In this document: one piece after another, positions 1-8,837 of the stretch
Layout of the letters: each line of letters begins with the position of its first letter
How positions within the stretch are numbered: the stretch's first letter is position 1
Assembly (NCBI RefSeq): GCF_000612445.1
Contig: NZ_BALC01000005.1
Coordinates: forward strand, 102,224-166,223
From: Liquorilactobacillus sucicola DSM 21376 = JCM 15457
GTDB taxonomy: Bacteria > Bacillota > Bacilli > Lactobacillales > Lactobacillaceae
DNA length: 64,000 nt
Direction: 5' to 3'
Program-made: the position numbers and the translations under genes
Notes under the pieces: generated by a model
The model's database searches: none
Seen by the model: only the letters and a program-made list of their open reading frames with translations
Told to the model about the DNA's origin: nothing

Positions 1-1
1 A

Positions 2-1240
2 TCACGTGTCGTGACAGATTATCTTGCTGCAGCGGATCTGCAGCGTTATTTAGATAATCTTGGATTTCAAATTGCAGGTTATGGTTGTATGACATGTATT
101 GGTAATTCTGGCAAGCTGAAGGACGGGTTGCAGGAAAGATTAGCGGCTGAGCCGTATCCAGTTGCAGCAATTGAGAGCGGAAATCGTAATTTTGAGGGAA
201 GGGTCAATCCATTGATTAAAGATACCTATTTGGCTTCGCCCCCTCTAGTAGTCGCCTATGCTTTGGCAGGAACACTGAATATTGATGTTGAGACGCAACC
301 GCTAGGAAAGGATCTGCGAACAGGTGCAGCCGTATATCTTAAAGACTTGTGGCCTAGTCAAGAAGAAATTAGTACAATTATTCATCAGTTTGTCAAACCG
401 CAGCTGTTCTCTAATAACTATAGTGATATCTTCAGACAAAACAGTATGTGGAACGAATTGCAAGCTCCCAAATCTGAGACCTATCATTGGGATGCCAACT
501 CAACTTACATCGCTGAACCAGATTTTTTCTCTGAAACAGATGCACAAGAGGATTTAACAGGGTTGCGGATTCTGGCGAAATTGGGCGACTCGATTACGAC
601 AGACCATATTTCACCAGCTGGTTTTATTGGTCAGCGAACCCCAGCTGGAAAGTATTTGCTAGGACATGGTGTCTCCCCGGCTGACTTTAACTCATACGGT
701 TCTCGGCGAGGCAACCATGAGGTTATGATGCGTGGTACGTTAGCTAACATCAGATTGCAAAATCAATTGACACCAAACAAACTCGGCGGGTTCACTAAGT
801 CCTGGCTGAGTGGAGAAGAAACGACCATCTATGATGCTGCAATGGAATACAAAAAACGTGGGATCGGAACTGTGGTTTTAGCAGGGAAAGATTATGGGAT
901 GGGTTCTTCTCGGGACTGGGCAGCCAAAGGAGTGCTACTTTTAGGAGTGAAAGCAGTTATTGCTGAAAGTTTTGAGAGGATTCACCGGTCCAACTTAGTA
1001 ATGATGGGTATTTTGCCATTGCAGTACCTTGCGGGAGATACAGCGGCTAAACTTGGGCTGACAGGAGATGAGAAGATCTCAATCTTGCCAGATGGAGAGA
1101 TAGCCCATGTAACTGCTGTTAATAAGGACCATACGCTAAAATTTAACGTCAAAATCAGATTTGATGCCCCGATAGATCGAGTTTATTATGAAGAACACGG
1201 TATTTTACCTTTAGTGGTCAAGAAAAAGCTAGACGCATAA
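2..1240 (+). CDS. acnA: Aconitate hydratase, C-terminal part (cut by window start)
   Basis: Converts citrate to isocitrate in the cytoplasm. The reading frame is open to the first bases (S-R-V before the GTG at 11), matching the conserved GS(K/R)VVT-DYL stretch of AcnA, so the GTG is internal and about 480 N-terminal residues lie outside the window. Seen here: GYGCMTCIGNSG with two of the three cluster-binding cysteines, NRNFEGR, YLASPPLVVAYALAGT, then the swivel domain with GDSITTDHISPAG, SYGSRRGNHEVMMRGT and DYGMGSSRDWAAKG. The last 412 residues are intact. It is followed after 19 bp by citZ and then icd, so it is part of an oxidative TCA-branch operon. Confidence is high for the family; the start cannot be seen. 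Confidence 0.96.
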   Translation, partial: SRVVTDYLAAADLQRYLDNLGFQIAGYGCMTCIGNSGKLKDGLQERLAAEPYPVAAIESGNRNFEGRVNPLIKDTYLASPPLVVAYALAGTLNIDVETQPLGKDLRTGAAVYLKDLWPSQEEISTIIHQFVKPQLFSNNYSDIFRQNSMWNELQAPKSETYHWDANSTYIAEPDFFSETDAQEDLTGLRILAKLGDSITTDHISPAGFIGQRTPAGKYLLGHGVSPADFNSYGSRRGNHEVMMRGTLANIRLQNQLTPNKLGGFTKSWLSGEETTIYDAAMEYKKRGIGTVVLAGKDYGMGSSRDWAAKGVLLLGVKAVIAESFERIHRSNLVMMGILPLQYLAGDTAAKLGLTGDEKISILPDGEIAHVTAVNKDHTLKFNVKIRFDAPIDRVYYEEHGILPLVVKKKLDA

Positions 1241-1259
1241 AAATATGAGGGGGGATTAG

Positions 1260-2339
1260 ATGAGTTACGTAAAGGGATTGGCTGGTATTGTCGCAGGGCA
1301 AACAAAAATCAGTTCGACGGATAATCAAAGGTTAACCTATGCTGGTTATCCGATTGAAGAGCTGGCCCAGAAAACATTCGAGGAAGTTGTTTTTCTATTA
1401 TGGAATACACGCTTGCCGGATCAAGATGAACTGTTGAGGTTTAGGAATGATTTGGTGAGCAAGATGGTTTTACCAGCGGAAACAATCCGCTTACTGAGTT
1501 ATATCGCTAGGGAACCGCAACATCCCATGAGCATTTTGCGAACAACGACTTCGCTTTTAGGAACAACTAATGATGTTGAACATGACGAACCGCCTAAGAT
1601 ACTTTCAAAAATGCTGACGGCAATCGCAGCAATAGTTAGAATCCGCGATGATGATCCTTTGATTGATCTTGATCCCACTCTAGGCGTAGCTGACAATTTT
1701 TTGTATATGTTGACAGGAAAACGGCCCAATGCAGAATTGTCTGGAATGTTCAATACAGTCATGATTCTGCATGCCGATCATGAATTTAATGCATCAACTT
1801 TCACAGCACGTGTTGTTTCTTCGACTTTTTCCGATTACTATTCTTGTTTGACTGCAGCTGTTTGTGCGTTGAAAGGTCCGTTGCACGGAGGAGCAAATGA
1901 ACGCGTTTTTGAAATGTTGAGCATAATCGTAGAAAATGAGATGGATCCCCTAAGTTTTGTAGCAGAGCAGGCCCACGCTAAACGAAAAATAATGGGATTT
2001 GGGCATCGAATCTATAAAAACGGGGATCCAAGGGCTTTTATTTTGAAAGAGATTGCTGCAAAATTAGCTGAAGAAACAAACAATCAGAAGTATTTTGAAA
2101 TCCAGCAGCAGTTGGCAGATTATATGCTCAAAAATAAACAATTACATCCGAATGTTGATTATTATACGGCGCTTATCTATCACTGTTTAGGTTTAAAGAA
2201 AGAGACCTTTACTATGATCTTTGCTGCGTGTCGTACGGCGGGATGGCTGGCACATGTGATGGAACAGCGAAGTCAGAAATGTTTAATTAGACCTAATTCT
2301 GAATATATTGGTCCTAAAGAAAGGCATTGTGTCAGATAG
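1260..2339 (+). CDS. citZ: Citrate synthase
   Basis: Condenses acetyl-CoA with oxaloacetate to citrate. The 359-residue protein has the usual Gram-positive short citrate synthase length. Visible active-site blocks are GPLHGGANERV (first His), GFGHRIYKNGDPRA (second His and substrate-binding Arg) and NVDYYTALIY, whose Asp is the expected catalytic residue. RTAGWLAHVMEQ and YIGPKERHCVR close the protein in family style. The start ATG has a strong GAGGGGGGA ribosome site at 1247-1255. It lies between aconitase and icd at spacings under 30 bp, so all three are probably co-transcribed. With PDH at 37.7 kb supplying acetyl-CoA, it should feed 2-oxoglutarate synthesis. Confidence 0.96.
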   Translation: MSYVKGLAGIVAGQTKISSTDNQRLTYAGYPIEELAQKTFEEVVFLLWNTRLPDQDELLRFRNDLVSKMVLPAETIRLLSYIAREPQHPMSILRTTTSLLGTTNDVEHDEPPKILSKMLTAIAAIVRIRDDDPLIDLDPTLGVADNFLYMLTGKRPNAELSGMFNTVMILHADHEFNASTFTARVVSSTFSDYYSCLTAAVCALKGPLHGGANERVFEMLSIIVENEMDPLSFVAEQAHAKRKIMGFGHRIYKNGDPRAFILKEIAAKLAEETNNQKYFEIQQQLADYMLKNKQLHPNVDYYTALIYHCLGLKKETFTMIFAACRTAGWLAHVMEQRSQKCLIRPNSEYIGPKERHCVR

Positions 2340-2366
2340 CGGAACTAATAAGGGGAGATGAAAGTT

Positions 2367-3629
2367 ATGGAAGTTAAGAGAATTCAAATCGCAGGCGGAG
2401 AACTTTTGACTCCTAATAATCCAACGATTCCATTTATAGCAGGGGATGGGATTGGTCCTGAAATCTGGGAAGCTGCTAGGCGAGTTTTTGATGCGGCAGT
2501 AAGAAAAGCATATGCGGATAAGCGGAAAGTTAATTGGTTTCCGGCTTTGGCAGGTGAAAAAGCGTTTCGTGAAACGGGTGAGTGGTTACCTGAGGAAACA
2601 GTTACGACGTTGAAAAAATATCTTGTTGCGATCAAAGGACCATTGACGACGCCGGTTGGACAGGGACACCGCTCCATCAATGTGACTTTGCGACAGAAGT
2701 TAGATCTATTTGCGTGTTTTAGGCCTGTAAAATATTATCCTGGAACGCCGTCGCCCGTCAAAGAACCCGATAAAGTCAAGATAGCTGTTTTTCGAGAAAA
2801 TACAGAAGATATCTACGCAGGAATTGACTTTGAGTCGGGAAGCGCTGCTGGACAGGAACTGTTGAGGCTGCTCAAAAAAGCAGGTTTGGCTGACAGAGTG
2901 CGTTTTCCTAAGACTTCAGCATTTGCGCTTAAACCAGTTTCAAGCGAGGGAAGTAAACGCCTTGTTGGTGCTGCCATCACATATGCACTTGAACATGGGC
3001 TGCATACAGTAACACTGGTGCATAAGGGTAACATTATGAAAAAGACAGAAGGCGGTTTTAAAAAATGGGGATACGAGATTGCTGAAAGTTTTGGAGATAA
3101 AGTCTACCCGATGACTCATTATGAAAATACCAAAAACGAAGAAGGCGAAGCGATAGCTCAGCGGCAGCTGGTAGCTGCCAAACAAGATGGAAAGGTCATT
3201 GTTAATGACATTATTGCAGATAATTTTTTTCAGCAAGCATTATTGAATCCTTCTGCGTTTGATGTTGTTGCTACGTTGAACTTGAATGGCGATTATATCT
3301 CGGATGCTTTAGCGGCTCAGGTGGGAGGTATCGGTATTTCTCCAGGTGCAAATATCAATTATCAGACGGGACAGGCTATTTTTGAGGCAACGCACGGAAC
3401 AGCACCACAATTTGCTGGGTTGAACAAACTGAATCCGACCTCATTAATCTTATCAGGAGCGATGATGTTCGATTACATCGGTTGGGTAAAAGCTGCGCGG
3501 CTTATTGAACAGGCTGTCGCAATTGCAATTGGACAGCGCTATGTCACTATTGACTTTGCTCAAAAAATAACAGATGCGCATGAACTGGGAACAAGAGAAT
3601 TTGCTGATTATATTATTAGCAAAATTTAA
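2367..3629 (+). CDS. icd: NADP-type isocitrate dehydrogenase
   Basis: Oxidatively decarboxylates isocitrate to 2-oxoglutarate. The start chosen is the ATG at 2367, because AGGGGAG (2351-2357) sits 9 bp ahead of it; the in-frame ATG at 2358 touches that ribosome site. This gives 420 residues, normal for bacterial Icd. Motifs: GPLTTPVGQGHRSINVTLRQ (substrate phosphate loop), FRENTEDIYAGIDF, NLNGDYISDALAAQVGG (metal-binding Asp) and ATHGTAPQFAG (nucleotide loop). It is the last gene of the acn-citZ-icd cluster and is followed by a clear terminator at 3712-3762. Its product is the substrate of the glutamate synthase encoded at 19.4 kb. Confidence 0.95.
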   Translation: MEVKRIQIAGGELLTPNNPTIPFIAGDGIGPEIWEAARRVFDAAVRKAYADKRKVNWFPALAGEKAFRETGEWLPEETVTTLKKYLVAIKGPLTTPVGQGHRSINVTLRQKLDLFACFRPVKYYPGTPSPVKEPDKVKIAVFRENTEDIYAGIDFESGSAAGQELLRLLKKAGLADRVRFPKTSAFALKPVSSEGSKRLVGAAITYALEHGLHTVTLVHKGNIMKKTEGGFKKWGYEIAESFGDKVYPMTHYENTKNEEGEAIAQRQLVAAKQDGKVIVNDIIADNFFQQALLNPSAFDVVATLNLNGDYISDALAAQVGGIGISPGANINYQTGQAIFEATHGTAPQFAGLNKLNPTSLILSGAMMFDYIGWVKAARLIEQAVAIAIGQRYVTIDFAQKITDAHELGTREFADYIISKI

Positions 3630-3711
3630 ATTGCAACAAGATGCAAACAAGAAAAAGTGTAAAGACAGATGAGAAGGATATTATAGTCAATACAGATATT
3701 GCAGTAAAAGT

Positions 3712-3762
3712 TAAGCAGTTATGCCCAAAATCAGGTTAGGGTATGGCTGCTTAGTTTTTTTT
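3712..3762 (+). terminator. Rho-independent terminator after icd
   Basis: An imperfect 15-bp stem (TAAGCAG-TT-AT-G-CCC against GGG-TAT-GG-CTGCTTA, with G-U pairs) is followed by a run of eight T at 3755-3762. It closes the TCA-branch operon. Confidence 0.85.
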
Positions 3763-3891
3763 CGACTTTGAATTAAATCTAAAAATAGCTGTATTTATTT
3801 AAAAATATAAATGTTGTTGCAGTGATAAAGGTTAAAACTGTTCTAAGTAAATGTAAGGTGCTATTCTTAAATTGAATGGGGTGTTTGCTAC

Positions 3892-4644
3892 ATGGAGATG
3901 AAAGAGCACAATGTTAAAGCAGTACTATTTTTTGTCATTTTTGTAATGACTTTGTTGAAATTATTGCGCTGGATTGTGGGACAAAAATTCATAGATTACT
4001 GGAATACGATGCTTTTTAGCGAACTGTGTATTTTTGTGCTGGTCATTACGGTGAACCAGATGTATTTTAGAATTCCTTTAGCTTTTAAGCGTAAGTATTG
4101 GAAAACAGGTTTGTTTTTGGGTCTCCCTACACTAATCCCGACTCTTGTGAACTACTTTCAGATAAAACAGGCTCCGCCTTGGATGCTCACAAGTAAAATA
4201 TTCATGTTAAGTCTACTAGTAGGCGGTTTTGAAGAACTTCTGTTCAGAGGAATATTGCTGCGAACTTTAGTAACAAAGTGGCACCACCTGAGGTACGGTC
4301 CGCTGTTAGCTTTAGTTGCGTCTAGTATGGTTTTTGGTGCTGCTCATTTAACTAATTTGACCCAACAATCGCTTTTGGCGACTATATATCAAATCGAATT
4401 TGCTTTTAGTTTAGGAATGATACTTGGTGCAGTCTATTTGAGGTCGCACAATCTATTTTTGCCTGTTTTTTTACATGCATTAATAGACAGTGGTGCATTT
4501 TTGGCCAATTGGATGAATAAAAGTATGGCAATGCAGTCTCCAGCAGCGTGGATGTTAGTCACAGGAATTATTATTTTTGCACCGTATTACTTATTGGGAG
4601 CGCTTTATGTCAGACCTAGCAAAAAAGCAGTTCTTCTTAGATGA
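3892..4644 (+). CDS. CPBP family intramembrane metalloprotease
   Basis: A 250-residue polytopic membrane protein of the CPBP (Abi/CAAX-type) family. The three signature motifs are present: EELLFRG (Glu114, Glu115, Arg119), FGAAH (Phe148, His152) and HALID (His195, Asp199). They follow several hydrophobic segments, the first at about residues 9-29. Family members include bacteriocin self-immunity proteins and processing proteases, but no bacteriocin gene is visible nearby, so the substrate is unknown. The start ATG has a GGGGTG site at 3877-3882. It stands alone, between the icd terminator and a TetR-type regulator 120 bp downstream. Confidence 0.88.
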   Translation: MEMKEHNVKAVLFFVIFVMTLLKLLRWIVGQKFIDYWNTMLFSELCIFVLVITVNQMYFRIPLAFKRKYWKTGLFLGLPTLIPTLVNYFQIKQAPPWMLTSKIFMLSLLVGGFEELLFRGILLRTLVTKWHHLRYGPLLALVASSMVFGAAHLTNLTQQSLLATIYQIEFAFSLGMILGAVYLRSHNLFLPVFLHALIDSGAFLANWMNKSMAMQSPAAWMLVTGIIIFAPYYLLGALYVRPSKKAVLLR

Positions 4645-4766
4645 GGTTTTGTAGTTAAATGTTTTTAATGGACTATACAAATATAGCTTTAAGATTTAGT
4701 ACAACGAATTAGTCCATGATGAAACTAGGTGTTGCAGATATAGAAATCAAATGACGGAGTGATATC

Positions 4767-5369
4767 GTGACAGGGAAAAGAAATAATCGAAGAACGCTTT
4801 ACACTAAGAAAGTGATTCGGGAAAGTTTTCTTGAATTATTAAGGTACAAGGAATTGGAAACGATAACTGTGACTGATATCTGCCGTAGTGCAGACATCAA
4901 TCGCGGAACTTTTTATCGTTATTATCGAAATCCACTTGATCTGATGCAGCATTTGCAAGATGAACTGTATCGAAGAAGCATGTATTTGATCAAGCAGAGG
5001 TTTAAGGGTGATAGTTGTGAAATGCTTGGGACTATTTTTGAGGTATTGAAAAGTACCGATCCAGAAATAGTTAAGGTTATTATTGACAAACAAAAAGGAT
5101 ATACATTTTTGGAGGAAATTTTTGATGGTGCAAAGGAGGCAACACGTCCATTTCTGATGCAACGTATAAATTGGTTGACAGATGTCCAGTTTGATTACTT
5201 TTATGCTTATATTACGAATGGTGCTATTGGGGTTATTTCACAATGGATACGCAGCGGGATGAGTCATGACACAGATAAAATTGAGAAGACCTTCTCAAGC
5301 ATGTTTGAACAAAGTAAGAAATTCATGGAAGATAAGGGTTCAAAATTTCACAAATCAGAAACAAAGTAG
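4767..5369 (+). CDS. TetR/AcrR family transcriptional regulator
   Basis: A 200-residue DNA-binding repressor. The N-terminal helix-turn-helix is classic: ITVTDICRSADINRGTFYRY at about residues 32-52, followed by a helical ligand-binding domain that ends in a charged tail. The start is the GTG at 4767, preceded by ACGGAGTG at 4754-4761. The C-terminal half resembles the DhaS-like TetR subgroup, but no dihydroxyacetone kinase gene is present here. Its target cannot be read from the context; the neighbouring CPBP gene or its own promoter are the simplest guesses. Confidence 0.85.
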   Translation: MTGKRNNRRTLYTKKVIRESFLELLRYKELETITVTDICRSADINRGTFYRYYRNPLDLMQHLQDELYRRSMYLIKQRFKGDSCEMLGTIFEVLKSTDPEIVKVIIDKQKGYTFLEEIFDGAKEATRPFLMQRINWLTDVQFDYFYAYITNGAIGVISQWIRSGMSHDTDKIEKTFSSMFEQSKKFMEDKGSKFHKSETK

Positions 5370-5464
5370 CTTGTTTTCAGGAAATAGCTAAGTTAGGAGT
5401 AGAATGATGCATGTGTTGAAGTGAAAATAGCTTCATGTGCTAAAATTACATTGTGTGCGTACTA

Positions 5465-5839
5465 TTACTTGGGTGCTGCATGAAATACAGTTGTGACAAC
5501 ACTGGTGCTGCTCAGTTTATGCAAGGGAAACTGAAAGATTTCAACCTGCCACACCTGCAGGGAACCGCCAATATGGATGGGGTGTGCAATTGCTTTGAGA
5601 ACGCCATATGAAACAGGTGTGAGATGGTTAGTGTTGACACTGGCACCGATAGCGATTTGACCGTCAGGTGCTACACAGTTAGCAGCGATACTTGCCGCTG
5701 TTTCAGCTAACACAGCATTTATACCACCGTGTACAAAACCATAAGGTTGTTTAATGACATCACTCACTTTTAAAGAGATAATTGTTTTTTGTGAGGTGCT
5801 GTGTTCAATTTTTATATTTAACTCTTCAAGTAGATTCAT
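5465..5839 (-). CDS. Hotdog-fold thioesterase (PaaI-like), candidate DHNA-CoA thioesterase
   Basis: A 124-residue hotdog-fold acyl-CoA thioesterase. The motif [18 protein letters not shown] carries the HGG and acidic residues typical of the PaaI/YbgC-type active site. I place the start at the ATG at 5839, which follows a GGGGAGG ribosome site by 7 bp; the upstream in-frame TTG lies too close. The gene is divergent from menB, with only about 55 bp between them. This context suggests it hydrolyses 1,4-dihydroxy-2-naphthoyl-CoA, the MenB product. The family is well supported from sequence; the substrate is inference from the neighbours. Confidence 0.82.
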   Translation of the reverse strand: MNLLEELNIKIEHSTSQKTIISLKVSDVIKQPYGFVHGGINAVLAETAASIAANCVAPDGQIAIGASVNTNHLTPVSYGVLKAIAHPIHIGGSLQVWQVEIFQFPLHKLSSTSVVTTVFHAAPK

Positions 5840-5894
5840 GGTCAAGCCTCCCCAAGTTAGTTGCAGCTCTATTTTAACAGAAAGGAAGAAGAAT

Positions 5895-6716
5895 ATGGGA
5901 AAACATCGTTGGGAGAAAGTTAAGGATTATTCTGAGATTATTTTTGAAAGGACAGGTGCAATTGCAAAACTAACGATCAATCGTCCTGAAAAAAGGAATG
6001 CTTTCACTCCTGTAACTATCAGTGAACTTATGGAAGCATTCAGTATTTGTCGTGATGATAGTACGATCGGCGTTATTGTTTTAACTGGTGCAGGAAATCA
6101 GGCATTTAGCTCAGGCGGTGACCAAGGGATACGCGGTAATGGCGGATATGTGGGACCAGATAAAATTGCGCGGTTGAATGTTTTAGATTTACAACATCTG
6201 ATCAGAATAATTCCTAAACCTGTAATTGCAATGGTAAAAGGCTGGTCTGTCGGTGGCGGAAATGTACTGCAGTTGGTTTGTGATCTGACAATTGCAGCTG
6301 ATAATGCCATGTTTGGACAAACAGGACCAAAAGTTGGAAGCTTTGATGCAGGGTACGGTTCAGGTTACTTGGCACGTGTCATCGGACATAAGCGCGCTAA
6401 AGAGGTTTGGTTTTTAAATCACTGGTATACGGCACAAGAAGCTCTTGAAATGAATTGGATAAACAAGGTAGTACCATTGGATGACGTTGAGAAGGAAACG
6501 CTGAAATGGTGTGATGAGCTACTGACGAAATCACCAACAGCACTTCGTTTTATCAAAGCAGCAATGAATGCTGATACGGACGGCCTTGCAGGGTTGCAGC
6601 AATTCGCTGGAGATGCGACAATGCTTTATTATACAACTGATGAAGCAAAGGAAGGACGCGATGCATTTAACGAAAAAAGACATCCTGACTTTGGAAAATT
6701 TCCAAAGTTTCCTTAA
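5895..6716 (+). CDS. menB: 1,4-dihydroxy-2-naphthoyl-CoA synthase
   Basis: A crotonase-fold enzyme that cyclises o-succinylbenzoyl-CoA in menaquinone synthesis. The true start is the ATG at 5895, after AAAGGAAGAAG; the frame is open further upstream only by chance across the divergent gene. This gives 273 residues, the standard MenB length. Diagnostic stretches are [34 protein letters not shown] (oxyanion hole) and [18 protein letters not shown], with the conserved catalytic Asp. menE follows 24 bp downstream, so the two form an operon. menF, menD, menH, menC and menA are not in this window. Confidence 0.95.
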   Translation: MGKHRWEKVKDYSEIIFERTGAIAKLTINRPEKRNAFTPVTISELMEAFSICRDDSTIGVIVLTGAGNQAFSSGGDQGIRGNGGYVGPDKIARLNVLDLQHLIRIIPKPVIAMVKGWSVGGGNVLQLVCDLTIAADNAMFGQTGPKVGSFDAGYGSGYLARVIGHKRAKEVWFLNHWYTAQEALEMNWINKVVPLDDVEKETLKWCDELLTKSPTALRFIKAAMNADTDGLAGLQQFAGDATMLYYTTDEAKEGRDAFNEKRHPDFGKFPKFP

Positions 6717-6740
6717 AATAAGGTGGCAGGAAACGATATT

Positions 6741-8195
6741 ATGGAAAATTGGTTAATTAAACAGGTAAAACTAGCACCACATCGCTTGGCTTTAATGTAC
6801 GAGGATAAAACGTGGACTTTCAAGCAATTGCAGGATGCGGTGTATAGGATTGCAAAAAAATTAGTTGGTTTTGATAAACGGCTAGGTAAACGAACCGCAC
6901 TTATCACAGGTAACACACCAGCAAGCTACTTTATGATACTTGCATTGCAGCAGATAGGTGTGCAACCGGTTCTTTTGAACTTTCGACTGGCTTTTGCAGA
7001 ATTAGAACGACAGCGAAAAGATGCAGGGGTCGTAGTTATGTTCGTTGATGACTCGTTGAAAAAGCAATTTTCAGAGTTCGTGAAATCAAATGAAAACTAT
7101 TACTTCATTTCAGAAATAAAGAAATTTAAAACCGGTAAATTAAAAATAATACCAACTTTTGAGGATGAAAGTATTGCATCAATTATGTATACCTCAGGGA
7201 CCACCGGACGACCGCATGGAGTTTTGCAGACATACCGCAATCATTTCTTTTCCGCCATTGGTTCAGTACTAAACCTAGGGCTGGAAGCAGATGATCAATG
7301 GCTTTGTGCTGTGCCTATTTTTCATGTTAGTGGTTTGTCGATAATGATGCGCAGTTTGATATACGGAACGGGCGTTGTTCTAGTACCTCATTTTGACCCC
7401 GTGAAAATCAGTGAACTGCTTGCCACGCGACCAATAAGTATAATGTCGGTTGTCCCAGTGATGCTAAAGCGCCTTTTAGAAGTATATCCGTCAGGAGGGT
7501 ACAATAATGCCTTTCGCACATTTTTGTTGGGAGGTGCACCAATTGCCGCTGCGATTTTGAATGATTGCCGTCAGAAGAAGATCAGTGTTATTCAGTCATA
7601 CGGAATGACTGAGACTTGTTCCCAGATTGTAGCATTGAACTTTGCCGATGCTCCTTCTAAGATTGGTGCTGTGGGTAAGCCCCTTTTTCCGGTAGAAGTA
7701 CGTATAAAAGGCAGAAACCACATAGGAGAAGTTGAAGTCAAGGGACCTAATGTTGCCCGAAGTTATCTCAACGATCAAGCAGGCTTTGAAGCTAAGCTGA
7801 CGCCAGATGGCTGGTTCAAAACTGGAGACATTGGTTTTTTTGATGAAGAGGGTTTTTTATTTATCAAGGGACGTAAGGATGAGATGTTTATCTCTGGAGG
7901 CGAAAATGTTTTTCCGACTGAGATTGAAAAGGTTTATAGTCGGGTTGCGGGTATAAAGGCAATTGCAGTGGTTGGAGTTTTTGACAAAGAATGGGGGCAA
8001 GTTCCCTGTGCATTTGTTGAAACCGAAAAAGACTTTAAACTCAAAGTTAAAAAACTAAAAAACTATGGGCGCAAGTTCCTAGCACACTATAAAGTGCCAC
8101 AGAGATTTGTTGTGGTGCCACAGCTTCCACGAACGGCTAGTGGTAAAGTAAAACATGCTGAAATAGAAAAACTACTTTCAAGGGATGCCGAATAG
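6741..8195 (+). CDS. menE: o-Succinylbenzoate-CoA ligase
   Basis: An ANL-superfamily acyl-CoA synthetase that activates o-succinylbenzoate with ATP and CoA. The start ATG at 6741 is preferred because AGGA sits 9 bp upstream; the in-frame GTG at 6723 lacks a ribosome site. At 484 residues it is typical of MenE. Visible motifs: MYTSGTTGRPHGVLQTY (P-loop), QSYGMTETCSQ, GWFKTGDIGFFDEEGFLFIKGR (with the ATP-ribose-binding Asp), ISGGENVFPTEIE (hinge) and PRTASGKVKH with the catalytic Lys. Being directly downstream of menB identifies the substrate more firmly than the fold alone would. Confidence 0.93.
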   Translation: MENWLIKQVKLAPHRLALMYEDKTWTFKQLQDAVYRIAKKLVGFDKRLGKRTALITGNTPASYFMILALQQIGVQPVLLNFRLAFAELERQRKDAGVVVMFVDDSLKKQFSEFVKSNENYYFISEIKKFKTGKLKIIPTFEDESIASIMYTSGTTGRPHGVLQTYRNHFFSAIGSVLNLGLEADDQWLCAVPIFHVSGLSIMMRSLIYGTGVVLVPHFDPVKISELLATRPISIMSVVPVMLKRLLEVYPSGGYNNAFRTFLLGGAPIAAAILNDCRQKKISVIQSYGMTETCSQIVALNFADAPSKIGAVGKPLFPVEVRIKGRNHIGEVEVKGPNVARSYLNDQAGFEAKLTPDGWFKTGDIGFFDEEGFLFIKGRKDEMFISGGENVFPTEIEKVYSRVAGIKAIAVVGVFDKEWGQVPCAFVETEKDFKLKVKKLKNYGRKFLAHYKVPQRFVVVPQLPRTASGKVKHAEIEKLLSRDAE

Positions 8196-8334
8196 TGTTC
8201 TATAGGAAACGAGTATGGAGGTATTTCTGAACTTTTAATTTCCTGGGAAATTAAGCAATGAGCTGGTAAAAAAAGTGTGCAGACCTATCCTTAGATATGA
8301 GCGAACATTAATCTCTAAAGCAAAACGACTGGGA

Positions 8335-8498
8335 GTGTGACATAAGTCGGGAAAATTTGAGTACTAACTCGAAACTACGAACGTAGCGAGTACTTTGCCA
8401 TGAGTAATTCGAAGTTAGACGGAGAATTTTGACTTATGGAACACGTTTATACGGAATAAAAGAGGGGCTGTGCCAAAAGTTAAATTTGGCACAGCCCC
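8335..8498. repeat. Dispersed palindromic intergenic repeat, copy 1 (forward)
   Basis: A 110-bp unit at 8335-8444 has imperfect terminal inverted repeats (GTGTGACATAAGTC against GACTTATGGAACAC) and an inner pair (CTAACTCGAA / TTCGAAGTTAG). It is followed by ACGGAATAAAA and a perfect 11-bp hairpin, GGGGCTGTGCC / GGCACAGCCCC at 8464-8498. The same unit recurs near 25.5, 51.8 and 59.5 kb, and in degenerate form near 19.1, 37.4 and 63.9 kb. It lies between convergent menE and the ArsR gene. The hairpin, with its U-rich side on the minus strand, probably terminates the ArsR transcript. Confidence 0.85.
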
Positions 8499-8507
8499 AG
8501 TTGCTTT

Positions 8508-8837
8508 TTAGTTAGCAGCCCCAGTGCGTTTTTCACTGACATGTTCCCTAACCTGTTCGAATATCGTCATAATATGGCGATCCGATAGCTGATAGTTAAC
8601 CTTTTGTCCAGAACGGATTCCCCGTACCAGTCCAGTTTGCCGAAGCAATTTTAATTGATGTGAAATCGCAGACTGTGAAATACCAATTATTTCTGCAATT
8701 TCGTTAACTGAAAGGCTGCGTTCAGTGAGTAAAAACAATATTTTATAGCGTGTCTGGTCGCCAAAAGCTTTAAAAAGCTGGACGCTCTTTTCAAGTTCAA
8801 TTGTCGTTGGTAATTTGATATCAGTTGATTTTGCCAT
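8508..8837 (-). CDS. ArsR/SmtB family metal-responsive repressor
   Basis: A 109-residue winged-helix repressor. The start is the ATG at 8837, preceded by AAGGTG with 6-bp spacing; the longer frame begins at a TTG with no site. The helix-turn-helix is SVNEIAEIIGISQSAISHQLKLLRQTG. The C-terminal helix carries D-x-H and, 11 residues after that His, H-x-x-E, matching the alpha-5 metal site of SmtB (Asp104, His106, His117, Glu120), so zinc-type sensing is likely. It lacks the alpha-3 Cys pair typical of ArsR/CadC. A TATAAT box lies at 8907-8912 on the minus strand. No metal exporter is nearby, so its regulon is unknown. Confidence 0.9.
   Translation of the reverse strand: MAKSTDIKLPTTIELEKSVQLFKAFGDQTRYKILFLLTERSLSVNEIAEIIGISQSAISHQLKLLRQTGLVRGIRSGQKVNYQLSDRHIMTIFEQVREHVSEKRTGAAN

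Noticed and set aside
11..13. GTG at 11 as the start of an independent gene
   Set aside because: The frame is open to the left edge and matches the middle of aconitase, so it is an internal valine codon.
5754..5894. N-terminal extension of MenB
   Set aside because: No ribosome site and overlap with the divergent thioesterase gene; the 5895 start gives the standard MenB N-terminus.
8238..8252. Palindromic TTTCCTGGGAAATTA shared with 17041-17055
   Set aside because: A 15-base match between two sites is expected about once or twice by chance in a window this size, and the sites share no context.
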